DNA from: Pseudomonadota bacterium
GTDB taxonomy: Bacteria; Pseudomonadota; Gammaproteobacteria; Steroidobacterales; Steroidobacteraceae
DNA: 62,053 nucleotides
Reading direction: 5' to 3'
Assembly: GCA_023417315.1 (NCBI GenBank)
Contig: JAEZFW010000077.1
Location: 1-62,053, forward strand
Made by a program: the position numbers and the translations under genes. The notes beneath the pieces were generated by a model. It searched no databases. It was given only the letters and a program-made list of their open reading frames with translations, and was not told where the DNA came from. Each line of letters starts with the position of its first letter. Position 1 is the stretch's first letter. Of this stretch, positions 53,074 through 61,388 are shown piece after piece.

Positions 53074-53391
53074 CTACCAGATATCGTCTTCCCCGGGAGT
53101 TCCACCCTCTCCTTCCCAGCGACTGATCGCGCGCAGCTCTGGGCGATTGAACTTGAGGCGAACACCCGGGCCGCCGCCATTTTCTGAGACGAGTACGACA
53201 CCGCCTTCCTCCAGCGTGATTCGAATGCGGCGTTGCTCGTCAGGCGTGGGCCGCCGAAAGCGCGCCTCCAGACATCTGATCGTGTCCAGATCTACAGAGG
53301 CGGCCTCAGCCAATTGCACATCGGTCCATTCGATGAGCGCCCGACCCGCTCTGCATTGGGCCGCAGTGATGATCGGAGAATTGGATGGCAT
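53074..53391 (-). CDS. Small XRE-family-like helix-turn-helix protein
   Basis: A 105-aa protein: ITAAQCRAGRALIEWTDVQL with AEAASVDLDTIRCLE forms a helix-turn-helix, then the conserved ITLEEGGVVLVSENGGGPGV with RLKF follows. The combination AAQCRAGRAL and E-x-GGGPGV-R is that of a short XRE-like regulator group common in proteobacteria. The recognition helix is somewhat diverged (usually WSQEDLA.. and A.VGVATIRR.E). The function is unknown. A tail of acidic residues (EGEGGTPGEDDIW) ends the protein. Confidence 0.85.
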   Translation of the reverse strand: MPSNSPIITAAQCRAGRALIEWTDVQLAEAASVDLDTIRCLEARFRRPTPDEQRRIRITLEEGGVVLVSENGGGPGVRLKFNRPELRAISRWEGEGGTPGEDDIW

Positions 53392-53617
53392 ATCTCACCC
53401 GTTGGAGTCGGAACCAGAGAGCTAGGAAGGATAGTGCCCAGATGCGCGTTCAACCAGGAGCAAATGCCGTGCTTCGGCAGCGGACCCAGCAGGAGCTTCG
53501 GCGTTTGCCAGATCTCACGCTCGCTCAGGGTCGCAGCCTGTAGAAGATGCATTGCCACGGCAGCCGCGCACGACAACGCCGCGGGAAGCGTTGACAGAGC
53601 TTCATGATCGACAATGA

Positions 53618-53713
53618 CGCAGGGAGCCGACTAGCCGGGTGGCCGTAACGAAAGACGGCGCGCTACTCGTCAGCGATGGCGCGAACGGCACGATCTTCCG
53701 CATCGTCCTGTAG
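53618..53713 (+). pseudogene. C-terminal fragment of a PQQ-dependent sugar dehydrogenase gene
   Basis: The plus-strand frame ends with REPTSRVAVTKDGALLVSDG then ANGTIFRIVL and TAG at 53711-53713. The pattern VAV.KDGALLVSD..NGTI.R is the final beta-propeller blade of soluble aldose/sorbosone dehydrogenases that use PQQ. The frame is closed by a stop just upstream (53615-53617), and no other frame carries the missing 350 residues. It is therefore a gene remnant. Confidence 0.65.
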
Positions 53714-53760
53714 ATAATCGCATCGCTCCAGCGCGTCGCGGATGTGAAAAGTTCGCGACG

Positions 53761-54549
53761 TTACTTTGAGTTCGATACGCTCGCCACTGTAAAGCCTGCG
53801 TCTGTGAAGATCCGCTTCGCTGCGGCAGATTGCAGATAGGCGAGATAGCGGCGCGCTTCTGACTGGGCTGTCTTCGTCGCTGCGACAGGATAGGTGATCG
53901 GAGGATGAGATTCTTCCGGTAAGAGCGCCACGATCTTCACGCGAGGCTCCACCCTCGCATCGGTCGAATACACGATGCCTAACGGCGTTTCGCCTCGAGC
54001 CACGTACATCAATGCGACGCGCACGTTCTCGGCACGCGCAAGTCTCGATTCCACGTTCGTCCAGAGCCCGAGCGAGGACAGTGCTGCCTTGGCATACTTG
54101 CCCGCGGGCACAGAGTCCGGATCGCCGACCGCTAGTCGACCAGTTGGGCCAAGCGCCTTCACGAGAGGCGCATTCTTCGCGAGCTGCAGCGATATCTTGC
54201 TGTCAGCCGGCGCGACGAGCGCGAGTCGATTGCCGAGCAGCTCGACCCGCGTAGCGCGTTCGATCAGCTCGCGCTCCGCCAAGTAGTCCATCCAAGCCTG
54301 GTCTGCTGAGAAGAACACATCGGCGCGCGCGCCCGTTTCGATTTGCTTCGCCAGTGCCGAGCTCGCAGCAAAGGAAAGTCGCACGGGTATTCCCGAGGAG
54401 CGAGTGAATCCGTCGGTCACTTTCTGCAGCGAGTCGGTCAAGGACGATGCGGCGAACACCGTGAGTGTGACTTGCGAGCGCTCCGCCGCACTTGCAAGGA
54501 CAGCCATGAATGTCAACGCGATGACGAGTAGAATCTGTTTCGGTTGCAT
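53761..54549 (-). CDS. modA: Molybdate ABC transporter periplasmic binding protein
   Basis: A 262-aa exported protein with signal peptide LLVIALTFMAVLASAAE. The ligand-site segments are typical of ModA: LTVFAASSLTDSLQKVTDGF, LSFAASSALAKQIETGARAD, VFFSADQAWMDYL, VGDPDSVPAGKYAKAALSSL and YVARGETPLGIVYSTDA. It binds molybdate or tungstate and presents it to ModBC. No modB or modC follows: the strand continues into a short gene fragment and other genes, so the permease is encoded elsewhere or was lost. Confidence 0.93.
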   Translation of the reverse strand: MQPKQILLVIALTFMAVLASAAERSQVTLTVFAASSLTDSLQKVTDGFTRSSGIPVRLSFAASSALAKQIETGARADVFFSADQAWMDYLAERELIERATRVELLGNRLALVAPADSKISLQLAKNAPLVKALGPTGRLAVGDPDSVPAGKYAKAALSSLGLWTNVESRLARAENVRVALMYVARGETPLGIVYSTDARVEPRVKIVALLPEESHPPITYPVAATKTAQSEARRYLAYLQSAAAKRIFTDAGFTVASVSNSK

Positions 54550-54572
54550 ATTGATGCTCGTTAGCGCGCATG

Positions 54573-54650
54573 TCCCCTCTCCCTACAGGGAGAGGGTTAG
54601 GGTGAGGGCCCAAGTCCTCTCTCCCGCGGGTAGAGTGCCAGGGTGAGGGC
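54573..54650. repeat. CCTCTCCCT/GGTGAGG palindromic repeat, two adjacent units
   Basis: The first unit is cccctctccctacagggaga followed by gggttagggtgaggg (54573-54608), a hairpin of ctctccct with agggagag. The second is cctctctcccgcgggtagag then tgccagggtgaggg (54616-54649). It is related to the units at 31391-31588. It lies just 5' of modA and may form part of its leader. Confidence 0.8.
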
Positions 54651-54766
54651 GCACATTCTTGGTAATCTCTGCCTCGAGAGTATGGCTTCGTTCACGCTAG
54701 CTTTCGAGCTCACGCATTGCAACGCTGCGGCATCGGACGCCTCAGCGATGCAACGCGCGCAGACGT

Positions 54767-55429
54767 TCAGCCCTCCTTCTTCACGCGCTCTCGCCGTTGC
54801 AGCTCTGCCTGCGACGGACTCGGCTGCGCGAACGAGCCAGTCTCAACTTGTCCTGCGCGCACATACGTGTTGATCGTCACGCCAGTCGTCGAAACATTCG
54901 AATCGATCAGCTTCAAGCCGACCGGATTGATGCCCTCTCCAAAGAGACGTTTACCGCGTCCCAAGATCACCGGAAAGATGGACAGCCGAAACTCATCGAT
55001 GAGGTTTGCCTTGAGCAGTGATTGAAGTAGTGCGCTGCTGCCCTGGGTCAGAAGCACGGGTCCATTCTGTTGTTTCAGACGCGCCACCTCACGCACTGCG
55101 TCATGGACCGCCACGGAGTTCTGCCATGTCAGTGGCGCGCTCGAAGTCGTGGCGACGTACTTCGTGACCTTGTTGAACAGCGCTCCGATCGGATCGTCAC
55201 CACCGACGTACGGCCAGTGCGCTGCGAAGATCTCATATGTCTTTCGGCCAAGCAGTAGATCGAACGGCGCGCCGAAGGACTTGTCCATCGCTTGACCGAG
55301 CACTTCATCGAAGTGCGGAAACACCCAGCCGCCGAAGCCGAAACCGCCCGTCGGATCTTCCTCGGGGCCTCCTGGCGCCTGCATGACACCATCCAAGCTC
55401 ATCATCACTCCAGCAATCACCTTTCTCAT
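54767..55429 (-). CDS. Dihydrofolate-reductase-fold (RibD C-terminal-like) protein
   Basis: A 220-aa protein beginning RKVIAGVMMSLDGVMQAPGG, then FDLLLGRKTYEIFAAHWPYV, LLTQGSSALLQSLLKANLID and FRLSIFPVILGRGKRLFGEG. This is the widespread dihydrofolate reductase/RibD C-terminal-like family, whose members bind NADPH; their substrates are mostly unknown. The start ATG overlaps the stop of a short upstream frame by four bases (ATGA), which suggests the gene once followed another in an operon. Confidence 0.92.
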   Translation of the reverse strand: MRKVIAGVMMSLDGVMQAPGGPEEDPTGGFGFGGWVFPHFDEVLGQAMDKSFGAPFDLLLGRKTYEIFAAHWPYVGGDDPIGALFNKVTKYVATTSSAPLTWQNSVAVHDAVREVARLKQQNGPVLLTQGSSALLQSLLKANLIDEFRLSIFPVILGRGKRLFGEGINPVGLKLIDSNVSTTGVTINTYVRAGQVETGSFAQPSPSQAELQRRERVKKEG

Positions 55430-55567
55430 GTCGTCTTCTCCAGCGTTGTGCTTATCGTCTCTAAAGACGCATCCCAGAGCTGAAATCCGACGTCATCGAT
55501 TGCTTTCTTCGTGACCTCATGTACCCGAGCCGCAAGCATGTACCGCCGGGCTGGAGGCGTTAAGCCG
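55426..55567 (-). pseudogene. 3' remnant of a gene upstream of the DHFR-fold gene
   Basis: A minus-strand frame ends RVHEVTKKAIDDVGFQLWDA SLETISTTLEKTT with TGA overlapping the DHFR-fold start as ATGA, the usual sign of translational coupling. Its upstream part runs directly into a 25-base tandem repeat whose period is not a multiple of three, so no sensible N-terminus remains. I think the 5' part of the gene was replaced by the repeat. I do not recognise the family from the remaining 40 or so residues. Confidence 0.35.
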
Positions 55568-55568
55568 T

Positions 55569-55643
55569 CGGCGAACGAGAGCGTCGAGCCATTCGGCGAA
55601 CGAGAGCGTTGAGCCATTCGGCGAACGAGAGCATTGAGCCGAT
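55569..55643. repeat. 25-base tandem repeat, three copies
   Basis: Three head-to-tail copies of cggcgaacgagagcgtcgag followed by ccatt, at 55569-55593, 55594-55618 and 55619-55643. The second and third differ at one and about three positions. Copy number is likely to vary by slippage. Confidence 0.9.
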
Positions 55644-55722
55644 TAGGGACGATCGATGCTGTTCTCCGATGACCGACTCTGACACTATCGACGGGTCACG
55701 AGACGAATGCATTCGAGCAAAA

Positions 55723-56730
55723 ATGAGCGTTCCGCAATCGATTCGAGAATGGCACGGCGCTACTGAGCAGCTCTTCCGCGAAGAGATTGCACCGCGCGAA
55801 GAACCCGCCGTCTTACGCGGTGTGGTTGCCGAATGGCCGGCCGTGCGACGCGGCTCCACCTCCAGCCGCGAGCTCGTTTCCTACATCAAGACGCATGATC
55901 GAGGGCGAGCGGTCGAGACGTTCATCGGCGATCCCGCGATTCGGGGACGCTTCTTCTATGCGGACCAGCTGCGCGGGTACAACTTCGAGCGCCGCAAAGA
56001 GCAGCTTTCGTCGCTCTTGGATCGCCTGCTCGAGGTCGAAGATCAGACCGCGGCGCCGTCGATGTACGCGGGCGCCGTCGTCATTCCAGAGTGCCTGCCT
56101 GGGTTTGCTGCGGAGAACCGCCTTCCGTGGGTGAAGGGTGTGCCTCGGATCTGGCTCGGTAATGCGAGTACCGTTGCCACGCATTTCGACCTTTCATCCA
56201 ATATCGCATGCGTCGTTGCCGGTCGTCGGCGGTTCACGCTGTTCCCGCCGGAGCAACTCGTGAATCTCTACGTCGGACCGTTGGAGTTCACGCTGGCCGG
56301 GCCGCCCGTGAGCATGGTCGATCCCGAGGCTCCCGATCTCGAGCGCTACCCTCGATTCGCTGAGGCTTGGGAAACAGCACGAACCGCCGAGCTTGAACCC
56401 GGCGATGCGATCTACATTCCTCACATGTGGTGGCATCATGTGAAATCGCTGTCATCGTTCAATGCACTCGTGAACTACTGGTGGGACGATATCCCTCCCT
56501 TCGCCGGCTCTCCCTTCGAGTGTTTGATCCACGGTCTACTCTCGATTCGTCACCTGCCCGAGTCGCGACGAAAGGTGTGGCAGACCGCATTCAACTACTA
56601 CATCTTCGGGACGGGTCCTGATCCTGTCGCCCATTTGCCTGCCGATCAACGAGGCGTTCTTGGCGAGCTCACACCAGACTTAGCGCAGACGATGAAGCAG
56701 TACCTCATGTACGGCCTCAATCGTAAGTAG
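55723..56730 (+). CDS. Cupin-8/JmjC-like 2-oxoglutarate oxygenase family protein
   Basis: A 335-aa protein starting at ATG 55723 (ATG 55669 is a possible longer start). It shows AVLRGVVAEWPAVRRG, RIWLGNASTVATHFDLSSNI (the HxD metal pair), ACVVAGRRRFTLFPPEQL and DAIYIPHMWWHHVKSL (distal His). These are the Fe(II) and co-substrate sites of JmjC-like/cupin-8 hydroxylases. Homologues in Xanthomonas and Caulobacter lie beside tryptophan halogenases, as here, suggesting that it modifies the same or a related target. It converges on the last halogenase with only 4 bp between stops, so it is not in their operon. Confidence 0.87.
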   Translation: MSVPQSIREWHGATEQLFREEIAPREEPAVLRGVVAEWPAVRRGSTSSRELVSYIKTHDRGRAVETFIGDPAIRGRFFYADQLRGYNFERRKEQLSSLLDRLLEVEDQTAAPSMYAGAVVIPECLPGFAAENRLPWVKGVPRIWLGNASTVATHFDLSSNIACVVAGRRRFTLFPPEQLVNLYVGPLEFTLAGPPVSMVDPEAPDLERYPRFAEAWETARTAELEPGDAIYIPHMWWHHVKSLSSFNALVNYWWDDIPPFAGSPFECLIHGLLSIRHLPESRRKVWQTAFNYYIFGTGPDPVAHLPADQRGVLGELTPDLAQTMKQYLMYGLNRK

Positions 56731-56734
56731 CGAG

Positions 56735-58243
56735 TCAAACGAGATCCGCCGGACAGTAGCGCTGAATGAACTCGGCGTGCGTTGGCATCGTGTTCGCTGC
56801 TTTGACGAGCCCGACGCGCATCGACTCGAGACTGCGGCGAACCTCGTCGTGCGGCAACATCGCCACGATCGGATCGCAGTGCTTCGGCATGATGTGCTGG
56901 CCTAGGAGCACCGCGACCCAGCTCGGCCTTGCGAATAATTCTTCTTCGTAGCGGAAGATGCGTCCAGCTTCGCGGAAGAGTGCGATCTTGTGTCGCAGGG
57001 TGTCTGGGATGTCCATCGTGCGGCAGTAATTCCAGAACGGCGTATCGTCGCGCTCGGTCGCGTAGTAATGCAGGATGATGAAATCGCGCACCTGCTCGAA
57101 CTCCTGGCGCATGTGCCGGTTGTACTCATCGCGCACGACATCCGGGATAGAGGCGTTGGGAAAGAGCGAGATCAAGCGGCTGATCCCCTCTTGAATCAGA
57201 TAAATGGAGGTGGACTCGAGCGGCTCCAGAAAGCCGGCAGACAGTCCGATCGCGACACAGTTCTTCGTCCAGAATGCTTGTCTGCGCCCCGCGGTAAAGC
57301 GAATCTGGCGCGGCGATCCCATCGCCTCGCCGTCGAGGTTCGCGAGCAAGATCGCGGCCGCCTCGTCATCGCTCATGAACTCGCTGCAGTAGATGTGCCC
57401 GTTCCCCGTGCGTCGCTGCGTGGGAATGCGCCACTGCCATCCCGCGGTTCTCGCAGTCGATCGCGTGTAAGGAGTCAGCGGACCTGCATGACGACATGCG
57501 ACCGCCTGCGCGCGATTGCAAGGCAGCCAGTGACTCCAATCCACATACGACACGCCCAACACTTTCTCTGTCAGCAACGCTCTGAAACCGGTGCAATCGA
57601 TGAAGAAGTCGCCTTCCACGATTTGGCCATCGGTGAGCCGCAACGCGGTGATGTGACCCGTCTCAGGCGCTTGCGCAACGTGCTCGATCTTGCCTTCGAC
57701 TCGCTTTACGCCGCGCGCTTCCGCGTACGTTCGCAGATAGCGGGCGTACAGCGACGCATCGAAGTGATACGCGTAGCGAACGTACGAGAAGACGGAGCGC
57801 GGATCGGGCGCCGGCAGCGCGAACTTGTTCTGCATCGCCGCCACGGCACACAGACTGTAGTCCTGGATCGAGTGAGGATCACCGCCGTCGCGCGCATGGA
57901 GCCAATATTGATGGAAGTCGATTCCGTTCATATCGACACCATGAACGCTGAAGGGATGAATGTAGGCATCGCCTTTGCGTCCCCAATCGATGAACTCGAT
58001 GCCGAGTTTGAAGGTCGCTTGCGTGGCCTTCATGAATTCGGCTTCGTTCAAGCCCAGAATGCGATTGAAGTAGATGATGTCGGGTATCGTCGCCTCACCG
58101 ACGCCGATCGTGCCGATCTCTTCGGATTCGACGAGCGTGATCGACACATCCTTCGGATTCAGAAGGCTCGAAAGCGCGGCCGCCGTCATCCATCCCGCGG
58201 ATCCGCCGCCGGCGATGACGATCTTTCTCAATAGCGGTTGCAT
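56735..58243 (-). CDS. Flavin-dependent tryptophan halogenase-family protein (copy C)
   Basis: A 502-aa member of the flavin-dependent halogenase family. The FAD site is VIAGGGSAGWMTAAALSSLL with GTIGVGEATIP. The catalytic Lys79 lies in TFKLGIEF, the halogenase signature WQWRIP at 269-274, and the catalytic Glu343 in EPLESTSIYLIQ. Known members (PrnA, RebH) chlorinate indoles using reduced FAD, chloride and oxygen. Homologues in TonB-receptor loci of Xanthomonas and Caulobacter have unknown substrates. It is the third of three packed genes, three bases after the copy B stop. Confidence 0.92.
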   Translation of the reverse strand: MQPLLRKIVIAGGGSAGWMTAAALSSLLNPKDVSITLVESEEIGTIGVGEATIPDIIYFNRILGLNEAEFMKATQATFKLGIEFIDWGRKGDAYIHPFSVHGVDMNGIDFHQYWLHARDGGDPHSIQDYSLCAVAAMQNKFALPAPDPRSVFSYVRYAYHFDASLYARYLRTYAEARGVKRVEGKIEHVAQAPETGHITALRLTDGQIVEGDFFIDCTGFRALLTEKVLGVSYVDWSHWLPCNRAQAVACRHAGPLTPYTRSTARTAGWQWRIPTQRRTGNGHIYCSEFMSDDEAAAILLANLDGEAMGSPRQIRFTAGRRQAFWTKNCVAIGLSAGFLEPLESTSIYLIQEGISRLISLFPNASIPDVVRDEYNRHMRQEFEQVRDFIILHYYATERDDTPFWNYCRTMDIPDTLRHKIALFREAGRIFRYEEELFARPSWVAVLLGQHIMPKHCDPIVAMLPHDEVRRSLESMRVGLVKAANTMPTHAEFIQRYCPADLV

Positions 58244-58246
58244 CGA

Positions 58247-59728
58247 TCAACTCTTCTGCTGCGCGAGGTAACCGAGCAAGCCCGTCATGTAGTCGTGATG
58301 CGAGGGCATTTGCTTCACCAGGTTCTCGATGTTGCGGCGCATGTTCTCGAGCGAGTGCCGCAGCTCTGATTCGGAGGCGCGATCGGCGACTCGGTCGTGC
58401 CGCATCGGGCGACGTTGCATCCCATAGTGCAACACCACCCAGTCCTCTGGATTGAGGGGCTCGAGATCGAACGTCGCGAGCACCCCGCGGCTTTCGAATT
58501 GAGCGAGCTTCTGGTTGAGTTTTTCGTGAACGGGCTCTTCGCATGCCGCGCCCCAATAAGGCGTATCGGATGCGGGACGTGTATCGAACAACGCACGATT
58601 GAAGATCGCTGCGTGCAGGTAGTCATCGCCGCATTGCCGGTTGAACTCACGGCTCTCGACTGTCATGGAGGTGGAGAACGGAATGAGCGACAAGAGGCGC
58701 TCGATGTCGCGATGGAGCAGCACCATCGGTACGTGGGTGATCGGTTCCAGGACGTGCGCGGCATGACCGATCGCAACGCAGTTTCCTACCCAGGCTTCGG
58801 TTCGATACCCGAGCGTCGTGTCGACCGATTGCTGAGGCACATCGCCGTGAGCACTCAGTGCTTCGGTTTCCGATTCCGGCGCGAAGACAGTGAGGCGCAT
58901 CGTGCTTCGCTGCAGGGGTGTATCCGATTGCCAGCCGAAGCCGTGCCCCGTCACCGTGCGACATGCAGCACCCAACCGATCGACCGGTCGATGACTACTC
59001 ACCGCCCGCAGCCGCCGCCCGCCTTTGAACGCGGCATCGAGCTGTGAGATGAGCAGTGCTTGCGCGCCAGTGCAGTCCACGTACAGGTCTGCCGTTAGCA
59101 CCCGTCCGTCGGATAGATGGAGCGCTGCGATTCCATGTTCGTTGCGCTCGACATCGCGGAGTTCTGCTTGGACTCGTCGCACACGACTCATGCTTGCGCC
59201 CGCAGCGAACGCACGCACATACGAGTGCGGATCGAACTGATACGCGTATTCGGCTCGCGCGAGGAGCGGCGGACCGTCTTGAAGTGGGTGCGCAAACACA
59301 CCGCGATGCGCGGCTGCCGCGGATATCAAGTAAGGCTCGAGCTCACCGAGTCCGAGCCGCGCGAGATACTGATGAAAGAGCACACCGCCGGCGATGGGCA
59401 ACGGCAAGTGAAAGCACTGAATCCATGATCTGCGCTCTGCACTCCAACCGACATACTTCGTGCCCCACGAGAACGCCGTGTTCGTGCTCAACAGCAGCTC
59501 GGGCTCCGAAACCCCCGCCGAAAGATTGACGGTATACGCGGTCGGTGCCGTCAAGCTCCCATAGAACACATCCGAATTCGCCGAATTCGAAGCATCGATC
59601 CAAGTCATTTGCATCGTGGGAGGTAATTGAGATGCGAGCGCTGCAGCCGTCAGGTGGCCGGCAAGACCGCCGCCGCAGACGACGATACGCTCGACCCGCG
59701 GAGTCGCCGATCCGATCTCTGTGTTCAC
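58247..59728 (-). CDS. Diverged halogenase-family protein with altered active site (copy B)
   Basis: A 493-aa protein that aligns with its neighbours along its length (VERIVVCGGGLAGHLTAAAL, YAYQFDPHSYVRAFAAGASM, LYVDCTGAQALLISQL, VGNCVAIGHAAHVLEPITHV). The canonical active site is gone. At the Lys79 position is Ser87 (TAFSWGTKYVGW), at the catalytic Glu position is Thr331 (LEPITHVPM in place of LEPLEST), WxWxIP has become FGWQSDTP, and the flavin loop GVGEAT is replaced by FYGSLTAP. The GGGLAG FAD-binding motif is kept. It is therefore unlikely to halogenate as PrnA does; it may bind flavin or its partners in another role. Gaps are 9 bp upstream and 3 bp downstream. Confidence 0.88.
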   Translation of the reverse strand: MNTEIGSATPRVERIVVCGGGLAGHLTAAALASQLPPTMQMTWIDASNSANSDVFYGSLTAPTAYTVNLSAGVSEPELLLSTNTAFSWGTKYVGWSAERRSWIQCFHLPLPIAGGVLFHQYLARLGLGELEPYLISAAAAHRGVFAHPLQDGPPLLARAEYAYQFDPHSYVRAFAAGASMSRVRRVQAELRDVERNEHGIAALHLSDGRVLTADLYVDCTGAQALLISQLDAAFKGGRRLRAVSSHRPVDRLGAACRTVTGHGFGWQSDTPLQRSTMRLTVFAPESETEALSAHGDVPQQSVDTTLGYRTEAWVGNCVAIGHAAHVLEPITHVPMVLLHRDIERLLSLIPFSTSMTVESREFNRQCGDDYLHAAIFNRALFDTRPASDTPYWGAACEEPVHEKLNQKLAQFESRGVLATFDLEPLNPEDWVVLHYGMQRRPMRHDRVADRASESELRHSLENMRRNIENLVKQMPSHHDYMTGLLGYLAQQKS

Positions 59729-59737
59729 GATGACTCT

Positions 59738-61276
59738 CTACGCGCCGCGTGCAACGAGGGGAGCGGAGCCGGAGGCCGCGCCGATCTGCTCGATAAATGC
59801 TCTGTGATCGGGTGTGTTCTGCACGGCGATGCGTACCTCCTCGCGAATGCCAGCGGCATTCTTCACTAGAACGTCTTCCGGCGCGGCATCAGCTCGACGA
59901 TCGTAACCGCGTGGAATCAGATTCTGCCCGAGCATCACCGCAATCCAGCTCGGCGGAAGAAACGCGCCGAACTCGTACTTGATGATGTAGCCGCGCGCCA
60001 GCCACGCAGCGATCTTCTCCTGCAAGCTTTCGGGCAACTGCATGTTTCGAACGTAGCGCCAGAGCTCGCCGTCGTCTCGTTGATTCGCAACGTAATGAAG
60101 CACGAGGAAATCGCGCACGCGTTCGTAATAGAGGTTCATGCGCCGGTTGTACTCTTCGATATCCGATGCGGCGAAATGCTTGTTCGGGAAAAGTTGAATC
60201 AGCTCGGTGATGCCCTCTTGGATCAGGTAGATCGAGGTCGACTCGAGCGGCTCGAGAAATCCAGACGCCAAGCCGATGGCGACGACGTTCTTGTTCCACG
60301 ATTGACGACGGCGACCCGTCTTGAACCTGAGTTGATTCGGCGAGGCGAGCGCTGGGCCTTCGAGATTGTCGAGCAGCGTCTGCACAGCCTCATCGTCGGA
60401 GAGAAAGTCGCTGCAGTACACGAGACCGTTACCGACTCGGTGCTGCAACGGGATACGCCATTGCCAACCGCCGCGCCTGGCTGTCGCGCGAGTGAAAGGC
60501 GTCAGCCGACCGTGTGTTTCACAGGGGATGGCGACCGCGCGATCGCACGGCAACCAGGAAGTCCAATCGTCGTATCCGGTCTTGAGAGTCTGCTCGATCA
60601 GTAAGCCGCGAAATCCGGAGCAGTCGACGAACAGATCGGCGCTCACGATGTCACCGCGATCGAGTTTGATCGACTCGACGAAACCGGTCTCGGGGTGCTG
60701 CGTCGTCCCGACGACCTTGCCCTCGGTTCTGATCACGCCGTTCGCTTCTGAGAACTTGCGCAGGAAGCGTGCGTAGCGCGTCGCGTCGAACTGGTACGCG
60801 TAGCGAAAAGTCGATTCGATCTTCGAGTGGTCCGGGTCGGGGTATCGGAAGCGCCCCGCCTCCGCAAGCATGATAGGAAAGGAGTATTCATCCAGGCGGC
60901 CTGCATCGGCGCGGCCGCGCATGCGCAACCAGAAGTGATAGAAGGGAACGCCGTTGACGTTCGGACCAAAATCTCCGAAGGGATGAATGTAGCGATCGCC
61001 GGGGCGGCCCCAATCGCAGAACTCGATCCCGAGCTTGAAGGTCGCTTCGGTCTCCTTCATCAGCGTCGGTTCGCTGATATTCAGCGCGTTATTGAAAGCG
61101 CGAATATGGGGAAGTGTGGCCTCACCGACGCCGACCGTGCCGATCTCGTCGGATTCCACGAGCTGAATCGATATCGGCAGGCCTTTGAACTTGTGCGACA
61201 ACGCAGCCGCTGTCATCCATCCGGCTGTACCGCCGCCGAGGATGCATACTCGTTCGATCTGATTGGACACAGACAT
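59738..61276 (-). CDS. Flavin-dependent tryptophan halogenase-family protein (copy A)
   Basis: A 512-aa family member with intact catalysis: VCILGGGTAGWMTAAALSHK, GTVGVGEATLP, Lys81 in ATFKLGIEFCDWG, GGWQWRIP at about 270-276 and Glu345 in EPLESTSIYLIQ. It is the first of three genes in one tight run (9 bp to copy B). ATG 61276 gives a start close to the FAD motif, as in the family; GGAGG lies 13 bases upstream, somewhat far. Substrates of this clade are unknown; context suggests that copies A, B and C work on a shared compound together with the JmjC-like oxygenase. Confidence 0.92.
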   Translation of the reverse strand: MSVSNQIERVCILGGGTAGWMTAAALSHKFKGLPISIQLVESDEIGTVGVGEATLPHIRAFNNALNISEPTLMKETEATFKLGIEFCDWGRPGDRYIHPFGDFGPNVNGVPFYHFWLRMRGRADAGRLDEYSFPIMLAEAGRFRYPDPDHSKIESTFRYAYQFDATRYARFLRKFSEANGVIRTEGKVVGTTQHPETGFVESIKLDRGDIVSADLFVDCSGFRGLLIEQTLKTGYDDWTSWLPCDRAVAIPCETHGRLTPFTRATARRGGWQWRIPLQHRVGNGLVYCSDFLSDDEAVQTLLDNLEGPALASPNQLRFKTGRRRQSWNKNVVAIGLASGFLEPLESTSIYLIQEGITELIQLFPNKHFAASDIEEYNRRMNLYYERVRDFLVLHYVANQRDDGELWRYVRNMQLPESLQEKIAAWLARGYIIKYEFGAFLPPSWIAVMLGQNLIPRGYDRRADAAPEDVLVKNAAGIREEVRIAVQNTPDHRAFIEQIGAASGSAPLVARGA

Positions 61277-61388
61277 TCTCGTGACGAAACCTCCGCTCTC
61301 GATGCGAGGTCGATGACAGCATGCGATCCATTCGTCCGGCAACACCGAACGATCTTGTCATGCGCTCACCGAGCGCATGACGAGCGCG

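Noticed and set aside
56990..58234. A 414-codon frame antisense to halogenase copy C
   Set aside because: The sense strand encodes an intact halogenase-family protein; the antisense frame has no recognisable motif or start site.
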